Assembly (NCBI RefSeq): GCF_016583905.1
Contig: NZ_NRRY01000008.1
Span: forward strand, 62,001-126,000
DNA length: 64,000 nt
Origin: Lamprobacter modestohalophilus
Lineage (GTDB): Bacteria > Pseudomonadota > Gammaproteobacteria > Chromatiales > Chromatiaceae
Direction of reading: 5' to 3'
The translations under genes and the position numbers were made by a program. Numbering within the stretch: position 1 is the first letter of the stretch; every line of letters begins with the position of its first letter. Under the pieces are notes generated by a model. That model was not told the DNA's origin. It searched no databases and saw only the letters and a list, made by a program, of their open reading frames with translations. This document shows positions 17,378-27,197 of the stretch, one piece after another.

Positions 17378-18112
17378 ATGCGTGAGCATCGCCTTTACAC
17401 CGACCAACCGCTCAGCGTCGGTGGGCAGATCGCGCTCGAGTCGCGGCCGGCCAAGCATGCCGCTCAAGTCCTGCGGCTTGGCGCTGGTGATCCACTGACG
17501 CTGTTCAATGGCGATGGCCATGACTACCGCGCCGAGATCCTGTCCAACACGCGTCATCAGATCAGCGTCCATGTCCTCAGCGTCGGCGCGCCCGAGCCAG
17601 CGCCGTCCTTGGCGATCAGCCTCGCCCTCGGCGTCTCCCGTGGTGAGCGCATGGATCTGGCCCTGCAGAAGGCCGTCGAGCTTGGCGTCAGTGCGATCCA
17701 ACCCCTGTTCTCGAGCCGCACCCTCGTGCGCCTGAGCGGCGAGCGCCTCGCCAAGCGCGCACAACATTGGCAAGGCGTGGTCATCGCGGCCTGCGAGCAA
17801 AGCGGCCGGCGGCGGCTGCCAGCCCTAGCGCCTGTCATCGACCTGCCCGACTGGCTCCAACAGCAGCAGCCCGGCGGCATTCTCCTGCACCACCAAGCCG
17901 CGAGAGCGATCACCGAACTGCCAGCGCCGGCTGACCGCCTCAGCTTGCTGATCGGCCCGGAAGGCGGACTTGCACAGAAAGAGCGCGACCTTGCACAGGC
18001 ACAGGGCTTCACGCCCGTGCGGCTCGGCCCCCGAGTGCTGCGTACCGAGACGGCCCCACTCGCCGCCATTGCCGCCATTCAGACACTCTGGGGAGATTTT
18101 CGCGCAACCTAG
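17378..18112 (+). CDS. rsmE: 16S rRNA m3U1498 methyltransferase
   Basis: A SPOUT (trefoil-knot) SAM-dependent enzyme that methylates N3 of U1498 in the 30S decoding region. The N-terminal PUA-like part begins MREHRLYTDQPL. The knot motifs LIGPEGGLAQKE and RLGPRVLRTETAPLAAI close the protein. The length of 244 residues is typical. A REP-like repeat follows the stop by seven bases. Confidence 0.95.
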   Translation: MREHRLYTDQPLSVGGQIALESRPAKHAAQVLRLGAGDPLTLFNGDGHDYRAEILSNTRHQISVHVLSVGAPEPAPSLAISLALGVSRGERMDLALQKAVELGVSAIQPLFSSRTLVRLSGERLAKRAQHWQGVVIAACEQSGRRRLPALAPVIDLPDWLQQQQPGGILLHHQAARAITELPAPADRLSLLIGPEGGLAQKERDLAQAQGFTPVRLGPRVLRTETAPLAAIAAIQTLWGDFRAT

Positions 18113-18119
18113 CGCTCAT

Positions 18120-18164
18120 GGTGCGGCGCCACCCCGGAGAATGAATCGCGTGAGATTCAGGCTA
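18120..18164 (+). repeat. REP-like intergenic element, copy 2
   Basis: GGTGCGGCGCCACCCCGG followed by GAATC-GCGTGA-GATTC and AGGCTA, downstream of rsmE. It differs from copy 1 at only a few positions. Confidence 0.75.
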
Positions 18165-18283
18165 AGCAAGTACCCGCTGCCCCAACCCGCTGTGAACGTC
18201 AGCCTGGCACTTGAAGGCGGAAGCCGTGCTAACGTTCCCCCTCAAGCCACCCTGCCGCATAGACCAACCGCCCCATCACCATC

Positions 18284-21046
18284 ATGCTCGCCCAGTACGC
18301 TGTCGTCCTCGTCGATGCCTCCGGCTACCTGTTTCGCGCCTACCACGCGCTGCCCAAGCTGACCACTTCCAAAGGCGAGGCCACAGGCGCCCTGATCGGC
18401 GTGCTCAGCATGCTGCGCAAGCTCATCGACGAGACCGCGCCGGCCTACATTGGGGTGGTCTTCGACGCGCCGGGGCCGACCTTCCGCGATGCGATCTACA
18501 CCGAGTACAAGGCCAATCGCCCGCCGATGCCAGACGAGCTCCGCGAGCAGCTCGACCCGCTCAAGGCCATCATTCGCGCGATGGGCCTGCCGCTGATCGA
18601 GATCCCCGAGGTCGAGGCCGACGATGTGATCGGCACCCTCGCCACCCGCGCCGCGCAGCAAGGCCTGAGAACACTGATCTCGACCGGCGACAAGGACATG
18701 GCGCAGCTGGTTGATGAGCGCATTACGCTGATCAATACCATGACCGATAGCCTGCTCGACCCCGCCGGCGTCAAGACCAAGTTCGGCGTGCCGCCAGAGC
18801 GGATCATCGATTATCTGAGCCTGATGGGCGACAGCATCGACAACATCCCAGGCGTGCCCAAGTGTGGTCCGAAGACCGCGGTCAAATGGATCGAGCACTA
18901 CGGCGACCTCGATGGCGTGATCAGCCACGCCGACGAGATCAAGGGCAAGGTCGGCGAGAACCTGCGCGCAGCGCTCGACCAACTCCCGCTTGCTCGCGAG
19001 CTGACCACCATCAAGCGCGATGTCACGCTGGATCTGGCACCGACCGACCTGCAGCCGAGCCCGCCCGATGAGGAGACACTGCGCGCCTGGTACGAGCGCA
19101 TCGAGTCCAAACGGCTGCTGGCGACGCTCACTGAAGGCGAACGGCAAGACAGTGCTAGCAGCTCGGATGGAAACGGAAACACCTTAGGCCAGTCTTCAAC
19201 GAATCAGCACGCGCTCGGCCGTTCACAACGACCCGCAGCCGACTATCAGACCATCCTCAATCAAGCCGAGTTCGATGACTGGCTCGAACGCCTGCGCCAA
19301 GCCGAGCTGTTCGCCTTCGACACCGAGACCAATGCGCTGGACTACATGCGCGCTGACATCGTCGGCATCTCGGTCGCAGTCGATCCGCACCAGGCCGCTT
19401 ATATTCCGCTCGCACACGATTACCCGGGCGCGCCCGATCAGCTCAATCGCAACCAAGTCTTGAACGCCCTGAAGCCGTTGCTCGAAGACCCCGAGCGCCT
19501 CAAGCTCGGCCAGAACCTGAAGTTCGATATGAGCGTTTGTGCCCGCGCCGGGATCACGATGCAAGGCATCGCGCACGACACCATGCTGCAGAGCTATGTG
19601 CTCGACAGCACCGCCACCCGGCACGACATGGACTCGCTAGCGAAAAAATACCTCGATCAAGACACCATCAAGTTCGAGACCGTCGCCGGCAAGGGCGCCA
19701 AGCAGCTGACCTTCAACCAGATCCCACTCGAGACCGCAGCCCCCTATGCCGCCGAGGATGCCGACGTCACCCTGCGGCTGCACCAAAACCTCTGGCCGCG
19801 CATCGAGGCGATACCGAGCCTAGCCCGAGTCTACCGCGAGATCGAGATCCCCTTAGTGCCGGTGCTCTCACGCATCGAGCGCACCGGTGTGCGGATCGAT
19901 AGCGACGAGCTCGGTGCCCAAAGCCGCGCCCTCGCCGAGCGCGCTGCCGAGCTCGAGGAGCGCGCCTATGCCGAAGCCGGCGGCCGCTTCAATATGGGCT
20001 CGCCGAAACAGATCGGCGCCATCTTCTTCGATCAGCTCAAGCTGCCAGTCGTCGCCAAGACCCCAAAGGGCGCCCCCTCGACCTCCGAGGCCGTGCTCGA
20101 GAAACTGGCCGAAGACGGCTACGCGCTGCCGCGTCTGATCCTCGAGCATCGCGGCGTGAGCAAGCTGCGCTCCACCTATACCGACAAGCTGCCAGCGATG
20201 GTCAATCCGCAGACCGGCCGCGTGCACACCAGCTATCACCAGGCGGTCGCGGCGACGGGTCGGCTGTCCTCCAGCGACCCCAACCTGCAGAACATCCCGA
20301 TCCGCAGCGAGGCCGGCCGCCGCATCCGCCGCGCCTTCATCCCCGAGCCGGGCTGCCGCATGCTCGCCGCTGACTATTCGCAGATCGAGCTGCGCATCAT
20401 GGCCCACCTCTCGGGTGACGAGCGCCTGCTCGCCGCCTTCGCCGCTGGCCAGGACATCCACCGCGCCACCGCCGCTGAGATCCTCGGGCTGCAGCCCGAG
20501 GAGGTAACCAACGAGCAGCGCCGCTCGGCAAAGGCGGTCAACTTCGGCCTCATCTACGGCATGTCGGCGTTCGGACTCGCGCGCCAGCTCGGCATCGAGC
20601 GGCAAGAGGCGCAGGACTATGTCGACGCCTACTTCGCCCGCTACCCCGGGGTGCGCGTCTTCATGGACAAGACCCGAGAGCAAGCGCGCCAGGACCGCTA
20701 TGTCGAGACCCTCTTCGGCCGCCGGCTCTACCTCACCAATATCGGCCACAGTAACCATCAACTGCGCAGCGCCGCCGAGCGCACCGCGATCAACGCCCCG
20801 ATGCAGGGCACAGCGGCGGATATCATCAAGCGTGCGATGATCCAGGTCGACAGTTGGATTCGGACCGAGCAGCCGCCAGTGCAAATGATCATGCAGGTGC
20901 ACGATGAGCTAGTGTTCGAGGTCGCCGAGGAGGCCGCAGATGCTGTCTCCTCTCACATCTGCGCACTAATGCAAGGCGCCGCCGAACTGGCAGTCCCGCT
21001 GCTGGTCGAGGCCGGCATCGGCGACAACTGGGACGAGGCGCACTGA
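18284..21046 (+). CDS. polA: DNA polymerase I
   Basis: Repair and Okazaki-fragment maturation polymerase with three domains. The N-terminal 5'-3' exonuclease starts LVDASGYLFRAYHALP and includes EVEADDVIGTLA and STGDKDMAQLV. The 3'-5' proofreading domain retains DTET (~340). The polymerase domain carries RRIRRAFIPEPG, the motif A ADYSQIELRIMAHLSGD, the O-helix RRSAKAVNFGLIYGMS and motif C MQVHDELVFEV. All key residues look intact. The 920-residue length is normal. A REP-like element follows. Confidence 0.97.
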   Translation: MLAQYAVVLVDASGYLFRAYHALPKLTTSKGEATGALIGVLSMLRKLIDETAPAYIGVVFDAPGPTFRDAIYTEYKANRPPMPDELREQLDPLKAIIRAMGLPLIEIPEVEADDVIGTLATRAAQQGLRTLISTGDKDMAQLVDERITLINTMTDSLLDPAGVKTKFGVPPERIIDYLSLMGDSIDNIPGVPKCGPKTAVKWIEHYGDLDGVISHADEIKGKVGENLRAALDQLPLARELTTIKRDVTLDLAPTDLQPSPPDEETLRAWYERIESKRLLATLTEGERQDSASSSDGNGNTLGQSSTNQHALGRSQRPAADYQTILNQAEFDDWLERLRQAELFAFDTETNALDYMRADIVGISVAVDPHQAAYIPLAHDYPGAPDQLNRNQVLNALKPLLEDPERLKLGQNLKFDMSVCARAGITMQGIAHDTMLQSYVLDSTATRHDMDSLAKKYLDQDTIKFETVAGKGAKQLTFNQIPLETAAPYAAEDADVTLRLHQNLWPRIEAIPSLARVYREIEIPLVPVLSRIERTGVRIDSDELGAQSRALAERAAELEERAYAEAGGRFNMGSPKQIGAIFFDQLKLPVVAKTPKGAPSTSEAVLEKLAEDGYALPRLILEHRGVSKLRSTYTDKLPAMVNPQTGRVHTSYHQAVAATGRLSSSDPNLQNIPIRSEAGRRIRRAFIPEPGCRMLAADYSQIELRIMAHLSGDERLLAAFAAGQDIHRATAAEILGLQPEEVTNEQRRSAKAVNFGLIYGMSAFGLARQLGIERQEAQDYVDAYFARYPGVRVFMDKTREQARQDRYVETLFGRRLYLTNIGHSNHQLRSAAERTAINAPMQGTAADIIKRAMIQVDSWIRTEQPPVQMIMQVHDELVFEVAEEAADAVSSHICALMQGAAELAVPLLVEAGIGDNWDEAH

Positions 21047-21060
21047 TACCAGCTCCATTA

Positions 21061-21099
21061 GCGCCACCCGGCAGATGAATCGCGCGGAATTCAGGTTAA
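21061..21099 (+). repeat. REP-like intergenic element, copy 3
   Basis: GCGCCACCCGGCAGATGAATCG continues as CGCGGAATTCAGGTTAAAC, 14 bases after the polA stop. It has a shortened head compared with copies 1 and 2. Confidence 0.7.
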
Positions 21100-21123
21100 A
21101 CCACCAACGAGGAAGCGATTGCA

Positions 21124-22245
21124 ATGAGGCAATCATCAACTGCCGACAGAACCGGCGACACCATCGCTGATAACACCCCAGGGCGCCCCTGCCCAAGCAT
21201 CAGATCGTTGCCTTTGACAGCCAAGGGGGCAACCACTGCTCCGTCGTTAGCGAGGGTCGCGCCAGCCAGGTTGCGAATAGCTGCTCCGCACCTGTTGATG
21301 GTCATGCTGCTAGCGACCGTCGCCACGACGACGACAAACGCCGATGAAGCGCTGGTCGACGTGCCCGACCCGCTCAGCCTAGAACAGGCGCTTGGCTTCG
21401 CCGAGACCCATCCGCGCGTGCGCGCCGAGCAAGCCACAACAGGGACATCACTCGACCTCCCACGCGCTCAGCCCCTCTATCTCGGCTGCCACTCACTCGC
21501 CTTCAGCGGCGCGCGCGTCAACGACGCCGAGCGCGATGTCGCCTGGTCCGCGTTGCTGAGCAGCACCAATGCCCAGCGGCTCGAGATCACACAGCGTTTC
21601 TATGATGTGCTGCTGGCCGACCTCAGCTTTGCGCGCGACAACGAGGCGATGGCCGTCGCCTTCATCCAGTTCGACCGCGCCGAAGCGCGCGAAGCGCTCG
21701 GACAATTCTCACCGCTGCGCACCGCCGAGCTGCAAGCCGATTATCAGCTGATCCGGCGTCAGCGCGCCGCCAGCGAGGCCGCGCAGCGCGTCACCCGTGC
21801 CATGCTCGCAACGGCGATGGGACATCCAGCCTCCTTGCCCCGCCAGCTGATCACACCAGCGCTTGACGCCTCCACTCCGGAGTCGATGGACCTGGATACA
21901 GTGGTCAACGCGGCCATCGAGCACAACCCAGAGGTCAAGACCTTGATGCAGGGCCGCAGCGATGCCGAGCAAGCCTTGGTGCGGATGGCCGTGCGCGAGC
22001 GCGCCCTCGAACTGCTGACCCGTCTGCAACTGCTGCAGGTGATCGCCGAGCAGGCCCGCAGTGAGTCCGATTGGCGTGACCTCAAGCTCGACGAGAGCCG
22101 CACCCTGTACGAACTCGAAGCCAAGGCCGACCTCGGCTTCTCGATGAGCCAGCAGACCAAGGCACGGCGGGATGAGCAGGAGACCGCCTTCTGCCGGGCG
22201 CTTACCCGCGCCGAGCTCAATGCACTTCGAGGGCAAACACCATGA
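21124..22245 (+). CDS. TolC-like outer-membrane efflux protein, short form
   Basis: Helical, Ala/Glu/Arg-rich sequence with DPLSLEQALGFAETHPRVRA near the start and a second repeat DLDTVVNAAIEHNPEVKTL. This is the two-fold repeat of outer-membrane channel subunits of type I and RND pumps. At 373 residues it is shorter than TolC (~450-490), and the beta-barrel strands are hard to see. The export signal is likely LLMVMLLATVATTTTNADE, so the true start may be near 21298. The stop overlaps the ATG of the next gene (ATGA), a membrane fusion protein. Confidence 0.65.
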   Translation: MRQSSTADRTGDTIADNTPGRPCPSIRSLPLTAKGATTAPSLARVAPARLRIAAPHLLMVMLLATVATTTTNADEALVDVPDPLSLEQALGFAETHPRVRAEQATTGTSLDLPRAQPLYLGCHSLAFSGARVNDAERDVAWSALLSSTNAQRLEITQRFYDVLLADLSFARDNEAMAVAFIQFDRAEAREALGQFSPLRTAELQADYQLIRRQRAASEAAQRVTRAMLATAMGHPASLPRQLITPALDASTPESMDLDTVVNAAIEHNPEVKTLMQGRSDAEQALVRMAVRERALELLTRLQLLQVIAEQARSESDWRDLKLDESRTLYELEAKADLGFSMSQQTKARRDEQETAFCRALTRAELNALRGQTP

Positions 22246-23174
22246 TCGAGCGCTATGACGCTTCGCGATTATGCACTTCAGTATCAAGCGCTGCCCTCTC
22301 AAGCGCCCTCCTCTCAAGCGCTGCCCTATCAAGCGCTTCCCAATCAAGCACTGCACATCAAACAGCGTCGCCGTCTTCCTGGCGGCCGCGCGCACTGGCT
22401 CCGGCGCTGAGGCTGGCGCTGGGCGTACTCGTGCTGTCGCTGCTGGCGAGCAATGCGGCGGCCGCGCTGCAGCTCAGTGGTCGACTTGAATGGGTGCGCA
22501 AGGTCGAGATGCGCGCGGTCGAGAACGGCGTCATTGCCGAAGTCCTGGTCGCGCCAGGTGAGCATGTCGAAGAAGGCAAGCTGCTGCTGCGCATGGATCA
22601 ACGCGAGGCGCAGGCGACCAGCCTCGAGGCCAAGGCTGGCGTCGCTCGCCAGCAGATTGCACTCGACAGCGCCGAGCGCGAGCTCGGGCGCGCGCAAGAA
22701 CTGTTCGACCGCGGGCTGATCGCCAGCGAGGAACTCAAAGATGCCGAACTGCTCATGGCCGCCGCAGAGGCCGAGCTTGAATCGGCCAGGGCCAAGCAGG
22801 CTGCGGCTGATGTACTGCTAGAGCGCACAGAATTGCGCGCGCCGTTCGACGGGATCATCGTCGCGCAGAACGGTTATCAGGGCGCAGTGATCTACAAGAC
22901 CCTGCAGCAGCAGCCATTGATCGCCGTTGCCCCGACCAGCCAGATGCTCGCGCGGGTGCTCGTCACTTCAGACATCCTGCGTCGTTATCGGCCTGGACAG
23001 TCGGCCAAGATCAACGTCCGCGGCCAGTTGCGCACCGGCACCATCTACAGCCTGGGGGTCGAAGCGGTGCGGATCGACCCAGACGGCGCTGTCTATGAGC
23101 TGGACGTCATCTTCGACAGCAAGCCGGATGAGATCCTCAGGCCCTCGGAATTTGTTCAGGTCACACTGCCGTAA
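22242..23174 (+). CDS. HlyD/RND-type periplasmic adaptor protein
   Basis: One N-terminal membrane anchor (APALRLALGVLVLSLLASNAAAA) is followed by the biotinyl-lipoyl half motif GVIAEVLVAPGEHVEEGKLLLRMD. A coiled-coil hairpin (~110-190) leads to the second lipoyl half ERTELRAPFDGIIVAQNGYQGA and a beta-barrel domain. Before the membrane segment, ~45 residues of Ser/Ala/Leu are coded by degenerate TCAAGCGCTGCC repeats, which suggests the real start could be downstream. With the TolC-like gene it makes two parts of a tripartite pump; no inner-membrane pump gene is adjacent. Confidence 0.75.
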   Translation: MIERYDASRLCTSVSSAALSSALLSSAALSSASQSSTAHQTASPSSWRPRALAPALRLALGVLVLSLLASNAAAALQLSGRLEWVRKVEMRAVENGVIAEVLVAPGEHVEEGKLLLRMDQREAQATSLEAKAGVARQQIALDSAERELGRAQELFDRGLIASEELKDAELLMAAAEAELESARAKQAAADVLLERTELRAPFDGIIVAQNGYQGAVIYKTLQQQPLIAVAPTSQMLARVLVTSDILRRYRPGQSAKINVRGQLRTGTIYSLGVEAVRIDPDGAVYELDVIFDSKPDEILRPSEFVQVTLP

Positions 23175-23303
23175 TCTAGCCCTAGCGGAACTCCAATCAA
23201 CTGCTACACTCTTAAATTGCAAGCGCAACAACGCGCTAGGCCGCAACGGGCTCCCCCTCCCTAGCGGCCATGTCTCCCGGCTCCCCATAGCTGGGAACAG
23301 TTA

Positions 23304-23338
23304 CCCCGGCGCTTCCCCCGATCGCCGGGGTTTCTTTT
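23304..23338 (+). terminator. Intrinsic terminator before gshB
   Basis: CCCCGGCG (23304-23311) pairs perfectly with CGCCGGGG (23323-23330) across an 11-base loop, followed by TTTCTTTT. It would end the TolC/HlyD transcript. Confidence 0.8.
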
Positions 23339-23390
23339 GTGATAAGAAACGGCCTCGCAGACCAAAGCCGTCAAGGGGTACACTGGCGTG

Positions 23391-24356
23391 ATGAAGTACA
23401 AGCTTGGTGTCGTCATGGACCCGATCGGGTCCATCAAGATCAGCAAAGACAGCAGTTTTGCCATGCTGCTCGCAGCGCAGAAGCGCGGCTGGTCGCTCTA
23501 TTACATGGAGATCGCCGACCTGTTCTTCGCTGGCGCAGAGGTCAGCGCCCGCGCGCGCCGACTGCGGGTGAAGGATGATCCCGCCGGATGGTTTGAGTTC
23601 GAGGACAGCGAAACACTGGACCTGTCAGAACTCGATGCGGTGCTGATGCGTAAAGACCCACCGTTCGACATGGAATACGTCTACGCGACCTATCTGCTCG
23701 AGCTCGCCGAGGCTGCTGGCTGCCTGGTCGTGAACGCACCGCGGACCTTGCGCGACGCCAACGAGAAGGTCTTCACCACCCATTTCCCGCAGTGCTGTCC
23801 GCCGCTCGTGATCAGTCGCCATGCCGATGTGCTGCGGGCGTTCCTGGCTGAGCATGAGGAGATCGTGCTCAAACCGCTCGATGGCATGGGGGGGCGCTCG
23901 ATCTTCCGTATCCGTCGTGGCGATCCCAACACCTCGGTGATCATCGAGGCCCTGATCGGCGTCAGCCGCGGCGCCGGTCAGCGTTTCTGCATGGCACAGC
24001 GTTTCCTGCCTGAGATCGCTGACGGCGATAAGCGGGTGCTGATCGTCGATGGCGAGCCGGTCCCTCATGTCCTAGCACGCATCCCGGCTGCCGGCGAATC
24101 ACGCGGCAATCTTGCTGCCGGCGCGAGTGCGGAGGTCAGACCGATCAGCGAGCGCGAGCGCTGGATTGCGACACAGGTCGCACCGGAGCTGAAGGCCCGC
24201 GGGGTGCTCTTTGCCGGGCTCGACGTCATCGGCGACTGGCTCACCGAGATCAATATCACCAGCCCAACCTGTATCCGGGAGATAGACCGTGCCGCTGGCA
24301 CCGATATCGCCCAAGATCTAATGGCCGCCATCGAGACACGACTCAATGCGCGCTAA
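23391..24356 (+). CDS. gshB: Glutathione synthetase
   Basis: An ATP-grasp ligase joining gamma-glutamylcysteine to glycine. The N-terminal MKYKLGVVMDPIGSIKISKDSS, RKDPPFDMEYVY, KPLDGMGGRSIFRI and the C-terminal GLDVIGDWLTEINITSPT are diagnostic. The ATG at 23391 is preferred to a GTG one codon earlier. Glutathione persulfides are relevant to sulfur oxidisers, but the gshB-tonB-algH-ruvX-pyr order is simply the common gammaproteobacterial one. The apbE start overlaps its end by 11 bases. Confidence 0.96.
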   Translation: MKYKLGVVMDPIGSIKISKDSSFAMLLAAQKRGWSLYYMEIADLFFAGAEVSARARRLRVKDDPAGWFEFEDSETLDLSELDAVLMRKDPPFDMEYVYATYLLELAEAAGCLVVNAPRTLRDANEKVFTTHFPQCCPPLVISRHADVLRAFLAEHEEIVLKPLDGMGGRSIFRIRRGDPNTSVIIEALIGVSRGAGQRFCMAQRFLPEIADGDKRVLIVDGEPVPHVLARIPAAGESRGNLAAGASAEVRPISERERWIATQVAPELKARGVLFAGLDVIGDWLTEINITSPTCIREIDRAAGTDIAQDLMAAIETRLNAR

Positions 24357-25491
24357 TCGTTGCCCGCAGCCGGCGCCTCGCTGGCCCACGCTGAGGACGC
24401 TCCAAACGAGGATGCTCCAGCTGAGGACACTCCAGCGCGCGAGCGTCCTGCTCCTCATCACCGCGCTCGCGGTCGCTTGCAACACCACCGAAGTCCCCGT
24501 CTATACGACTCAGTTTCCCGCCTTCGGCACTGCCGTTGATCTCAGCATCGTCGGCATTCAGCGTGAACGCGCGGAGGCCGCGGCGACGGATGTCGAGCAC
24601 GACCTGCTGTTCTTTGATCGCGCCTTGTACAGGGACAGCTCGGGGCGGATGCTACGGATGAACGAACGGCTCGCCAGTGGCGAGCCATTTGCGGCGCCAC
24701 CATCGCTATTACCGCTGCTGACTCATAGCCAAGCGCTCTTCCAGCTCAGCGAGGGCCTCTTCAATCCAGCCTTGGGCCGTTTCACCCGGCTATGGGGGCT
24801 CGACCACGCTCGCCCGCAATCGAACCCGCCACCCAGCCAGGCGGCGATCGACGCCCTGCTCGCCGTGCAACCGCGCATGGACGATCTCTACCTGGACGGG
24901 ATTCAGCTACAGAGCGACAACCCTGCGGTCCAGCTCGACTTCGATCCGGTCGCGACCGCCTATGCGATGGACGCCGCCATCGATGCACTGCGCGCACAAG
25001 CGGTCCGCAGTGCGCTGATCAACATCGGCGGCGATGTGCGCGCGATTGGCAGCCGCTCCGGACGCGCCTGGCGCCTTCCTGTGCCGCGCGCCAGCGGAAC
25101 CGGCGTCATCGGCATCGTCGATGTCAGCGGCGACATCAGCCTGTTCACGGCCAGCACCAAACACCGCAACTTTGTCTATCAGGGCAAGGTCTATCATTCG
25201 GTGATCGATCCACGAACCGGTCGCCCAGCCGACGATGTGGCCTCTGTAACGGTCCTCTACGAGGGTGATGCACTCACCGCTGCAGCAGCGGCAAACGCCT
25301 TGATGATCGCTGGCGCCGAGGACTGGCCACGCATCGCTGGGCGCATGGGCATCCGCTATGCCCTCCTGATCGACAACCTCGGTCGGCTCCAGATGACGCC
25401 AGCAATGGCGCAGCTGATCGAACTGCTCGATACGAAAGCAGAACAGATCATCCGTGTCCCGGAGGAGGACGAGCCGATCACAACCCCCTGA
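24346..25491 (+). CDS. apbE: FAD:protein FMN transferase (ApbE lipoprotein)
   Basis: A periplasmic, lipid-anchored Mg-dependent enzyme that attaches FMN covalently to Thr/Ser of targets such as Nqr/Rnf subunits. The lipobox ALAVAC places the mature N-terminal cysteine at residue 45. FPAFGTAVDLS, INIGGDVRAIGSRSG and YHSVIDPRTGRPA fit the family. The first ~22 residues are coded by 18-base-type repeats (ctgaggacgctccaa), so the ATG at 24412 is a reasonable alternative start. Insertion of apbE between gshB and tonB is less usual. No target is encoded in the window. Confidence 0.9.
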   Translation: MRANRCPQPAPRWPTLRTLQTRMLQLRTLQRASVLLLITALAVACNTTEVPVYTTQFPAFGTAVDLSIVGIQRERAEAAATDVEHDLLFFDRALYRDSSGRMLRMNERLASGEPFAAPPSLLPLLTHSQALFQLSEGLFNPALGRFTRLWGLDHARPQSNPPPSQAAIDALLAVQPRMDDLYLDGIQLQSDNPAVQLDFDPVATAYAMDAAIDALRAQAVRSALINIGGDVRAIGSRSGRAWRLPVPRASGTGVIGIVDVSGDISLFTASTKHRNFVYQGKVYHSVIDPRTGRPADDVASVTVLYEGDALTAAAAANALMIAGAEDWPRIAGRMGIRYALLIDNLGRLQMTPAMAQLIELLDTKAEQIIRVPEEDEPITTP

Positions 25492-25499
25492 GACAAGCC

Positions 25500-26471
25500 A
25501 TGACCACAGTGGCCGCGGCGCTTCGCGCATCATCCCGCCCCAACCCCGGATCAACCCTCGATGGCTGGTCGATGCCGCTCGCGATGACCCTTGCCCTCAT
25601 GACGCACGCAGCCCTTCTGATCGGCCTCGACATCAAACCACCACGATCGAGCACCAGTCCCACCCAATCGCTCGAGCTGCTGGTTGTGACCCAGCCTGGC
25701 CCCGACTCGCCCGCTGCGGTGACCGCCCTAGTCGCCGCCCAGACCGACCGGGCTGGTGAGACCCAAGCCCTGCTGCCGGAGGTCGAGACGATTGCCGCAG
25801 GGGCCACCGACGCCACCGAGCGACCGCAGCCGCCGGCCCCCGCAGCGCAAGCCGCCCCTCCTTTGGAGGCGATCCCAGCCAACACAGCGACGACGTCGCA
25901 GATAACCGCGGCTAGCGTCGACTTGGACGCGGCGCCCGAGCCGGAGACGACCCAGACAATCGACCGGCTGACAACGGCGCAAGACGGCACCGATCTCGAT
26001 CTGCCGCAGCGCTCGACGATCTCAGCGGCGGCTATCTTTGCCAGCCGCAGCGCAGAAATGGCCGACCTCAGCGCTCGCATCGAAGAGCGCAGCCAGGCCT
26101 ACGCAAGCCGCACCCGACGCAAGGCGATCAGCACCGCAACCCGCGAATACCTCTACGCCAACTATATGGAGGCCTGGCGGCGCAAGGTGGAGCGCATCGG
26201 CAATCTCAACTACCCAGCCGAGGCCAGAGAACTCGGCCTGTTCGGCAGCCTCATCCTGCATGTCGCGGTGCGCGCCGACGGCAGCTTGGAAGGCATTCGC
26301 GTGGTGCGCTCGTCCGGCCATGAGGTCTTGGATCAGGCCGCGATTCGCATCGTTGAGCTGGCGGCGCCGTTTGCCCCCTTCCCACCCAACATCAAACGCG
26401 AAACCGATGTCCTCGACATCACTCGGACCTGGCAGTTTCAACGCAACAACGCACTCGGTTGGGGCAACTGA
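25500..26471 (+). CDS. tonB: TonB-type energy transducer
   Basis: Anchored in the inner membrane by a segment near residues 20-40 (LAMTLALMTHAALLIGLDI) and followed by a Pro/Ala/Thr-rich periplasmic spacer. The C-terminal domain reads YMEAWRRKVERIGNLNYPAEA, GSLILHVAVRADGSLEGIRVVRSSG and AAPFAPFPP, the standard TonB fold that contacts outer-membrane receptors. No exbB-exbD lies beside it. Its position before algH is conserved in gammaproteobacteria. Confidence 0.93.
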   Translation: MTTVAAALRASSRPNPGSTLDGWSMPLAMTLALMTHAALLIGLDIKPPRSSTSPTQSLELLVVTQPGPDSPAAVTALVAAQTDRAGETQALLPEVETIAAGATDATERPQPPAPAAQAAPPLEAIPANTATTSQITAASVDLDAAPEPETTQTIDRLTTAQDGTDLDLPQRSTISAAAIFASRSAEMADLSARIEERSQAYASRTRRKAISTATREYLYANYMEAWRRKVERIGNLNYPAEARELGLFGSLILHVAVRADGSLEGIRVVRSSGHEVLDQAAIRIVELAAPFAPFPPNIKRETDVLDITRTWQFQRNNALGWGN

Positions 26472-26598
26472 GCTGGCCAATCACGGGGCAACGAGCGAAC
26501 GCGGAGATGACCTGACACCCATGCGCACTCCAGCAAACCAAGGCCGAACAAAAAAGCAATGGCTTGCCAGGCGCTCGAGCCGGCTTGATACTATCCCG

Positions 26599-27162
26599 AT
26601 GACTGATACTACCTTGCTGACCAACCATTTCCTGATCGCGATGCCGGGTCTTCAAGATCCGAACTTTTCGCGCACGGTCACCTATGTCTGTGAGCACTCC
26701 GAAGAGGGTGCCATGGGCATCGTGATTAACCGCCCGATGGAGATTCAGCTCGGCGAGATCTTGGCGCAGCTCGATATCGAGCCTGAGGTCAGCAACGTCA
26801 GCAATGCGCCGGTCTATCTCGGCGGACCGGTGCAGACCGATCGCGGCTTCGTCATCCACGACGGCCATTTCAACTTTGACTCCACCCTCAGCGTCACCGA
26901 TCAGATTCACGTCACCACCTCGCGCGACGTGCTCGAGGCCATCGCCAAGGGCCAGGGTCCGGCGAATCGGCTGATCGCACTTGGCTATGCCGGTTGGGGA
27001 AGTGGCCAGCTCGAACAGGAGATGATCGCCAACGCCTGGCTCAGTGGTCCGGCCGATGCGCAGATCCTGTTCTCGACCCCCTCACCCCATCGCTGGCAGT
27101 CGGCCGCACAGCTGCTCGGCGTCGATCTCAACCTCCTCAGCGGCCAAGCCGGCCACGCCTGA
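26599..27162 (+). CDS. algH: YqgE/AlgH family protein
   Basis: The 187 residues begin at MTDTTLLTNHFLIAMPGLQD. NFSRTVTYVCEHSEEGAMGIVINRPM, YLGGPVQTDRGFVIH and LGYAGWGSGQLEQEM are highly characteristic. The molecular function is not established; AlgH was linked to alginate regulation in Pseudomonas. The frame upstream of 26599 is open but does not resemble the family. Confidence 0.95.
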   Translation: MTDTTLLTNHFLIAMPGLQDPNFSRTVTYVCEHSEEGAMGIVINRPMEIQLGEILAQLDIEPEVSNVSNAPVYLGGPVQTDRGFVIHDGHFNFDSTLSVTDQIHVTTSRDVLEAIAKGQGPANRLIALGYAGWGSGQLEQEMIANAWLSGPADAQILFSTPSPHRWQSAAQLLGVDLNLLSGQAGHA

Positions 27163-27197
27163 TTCGGCATCGGGCAGACCAACAGGCAGCGGCAAGC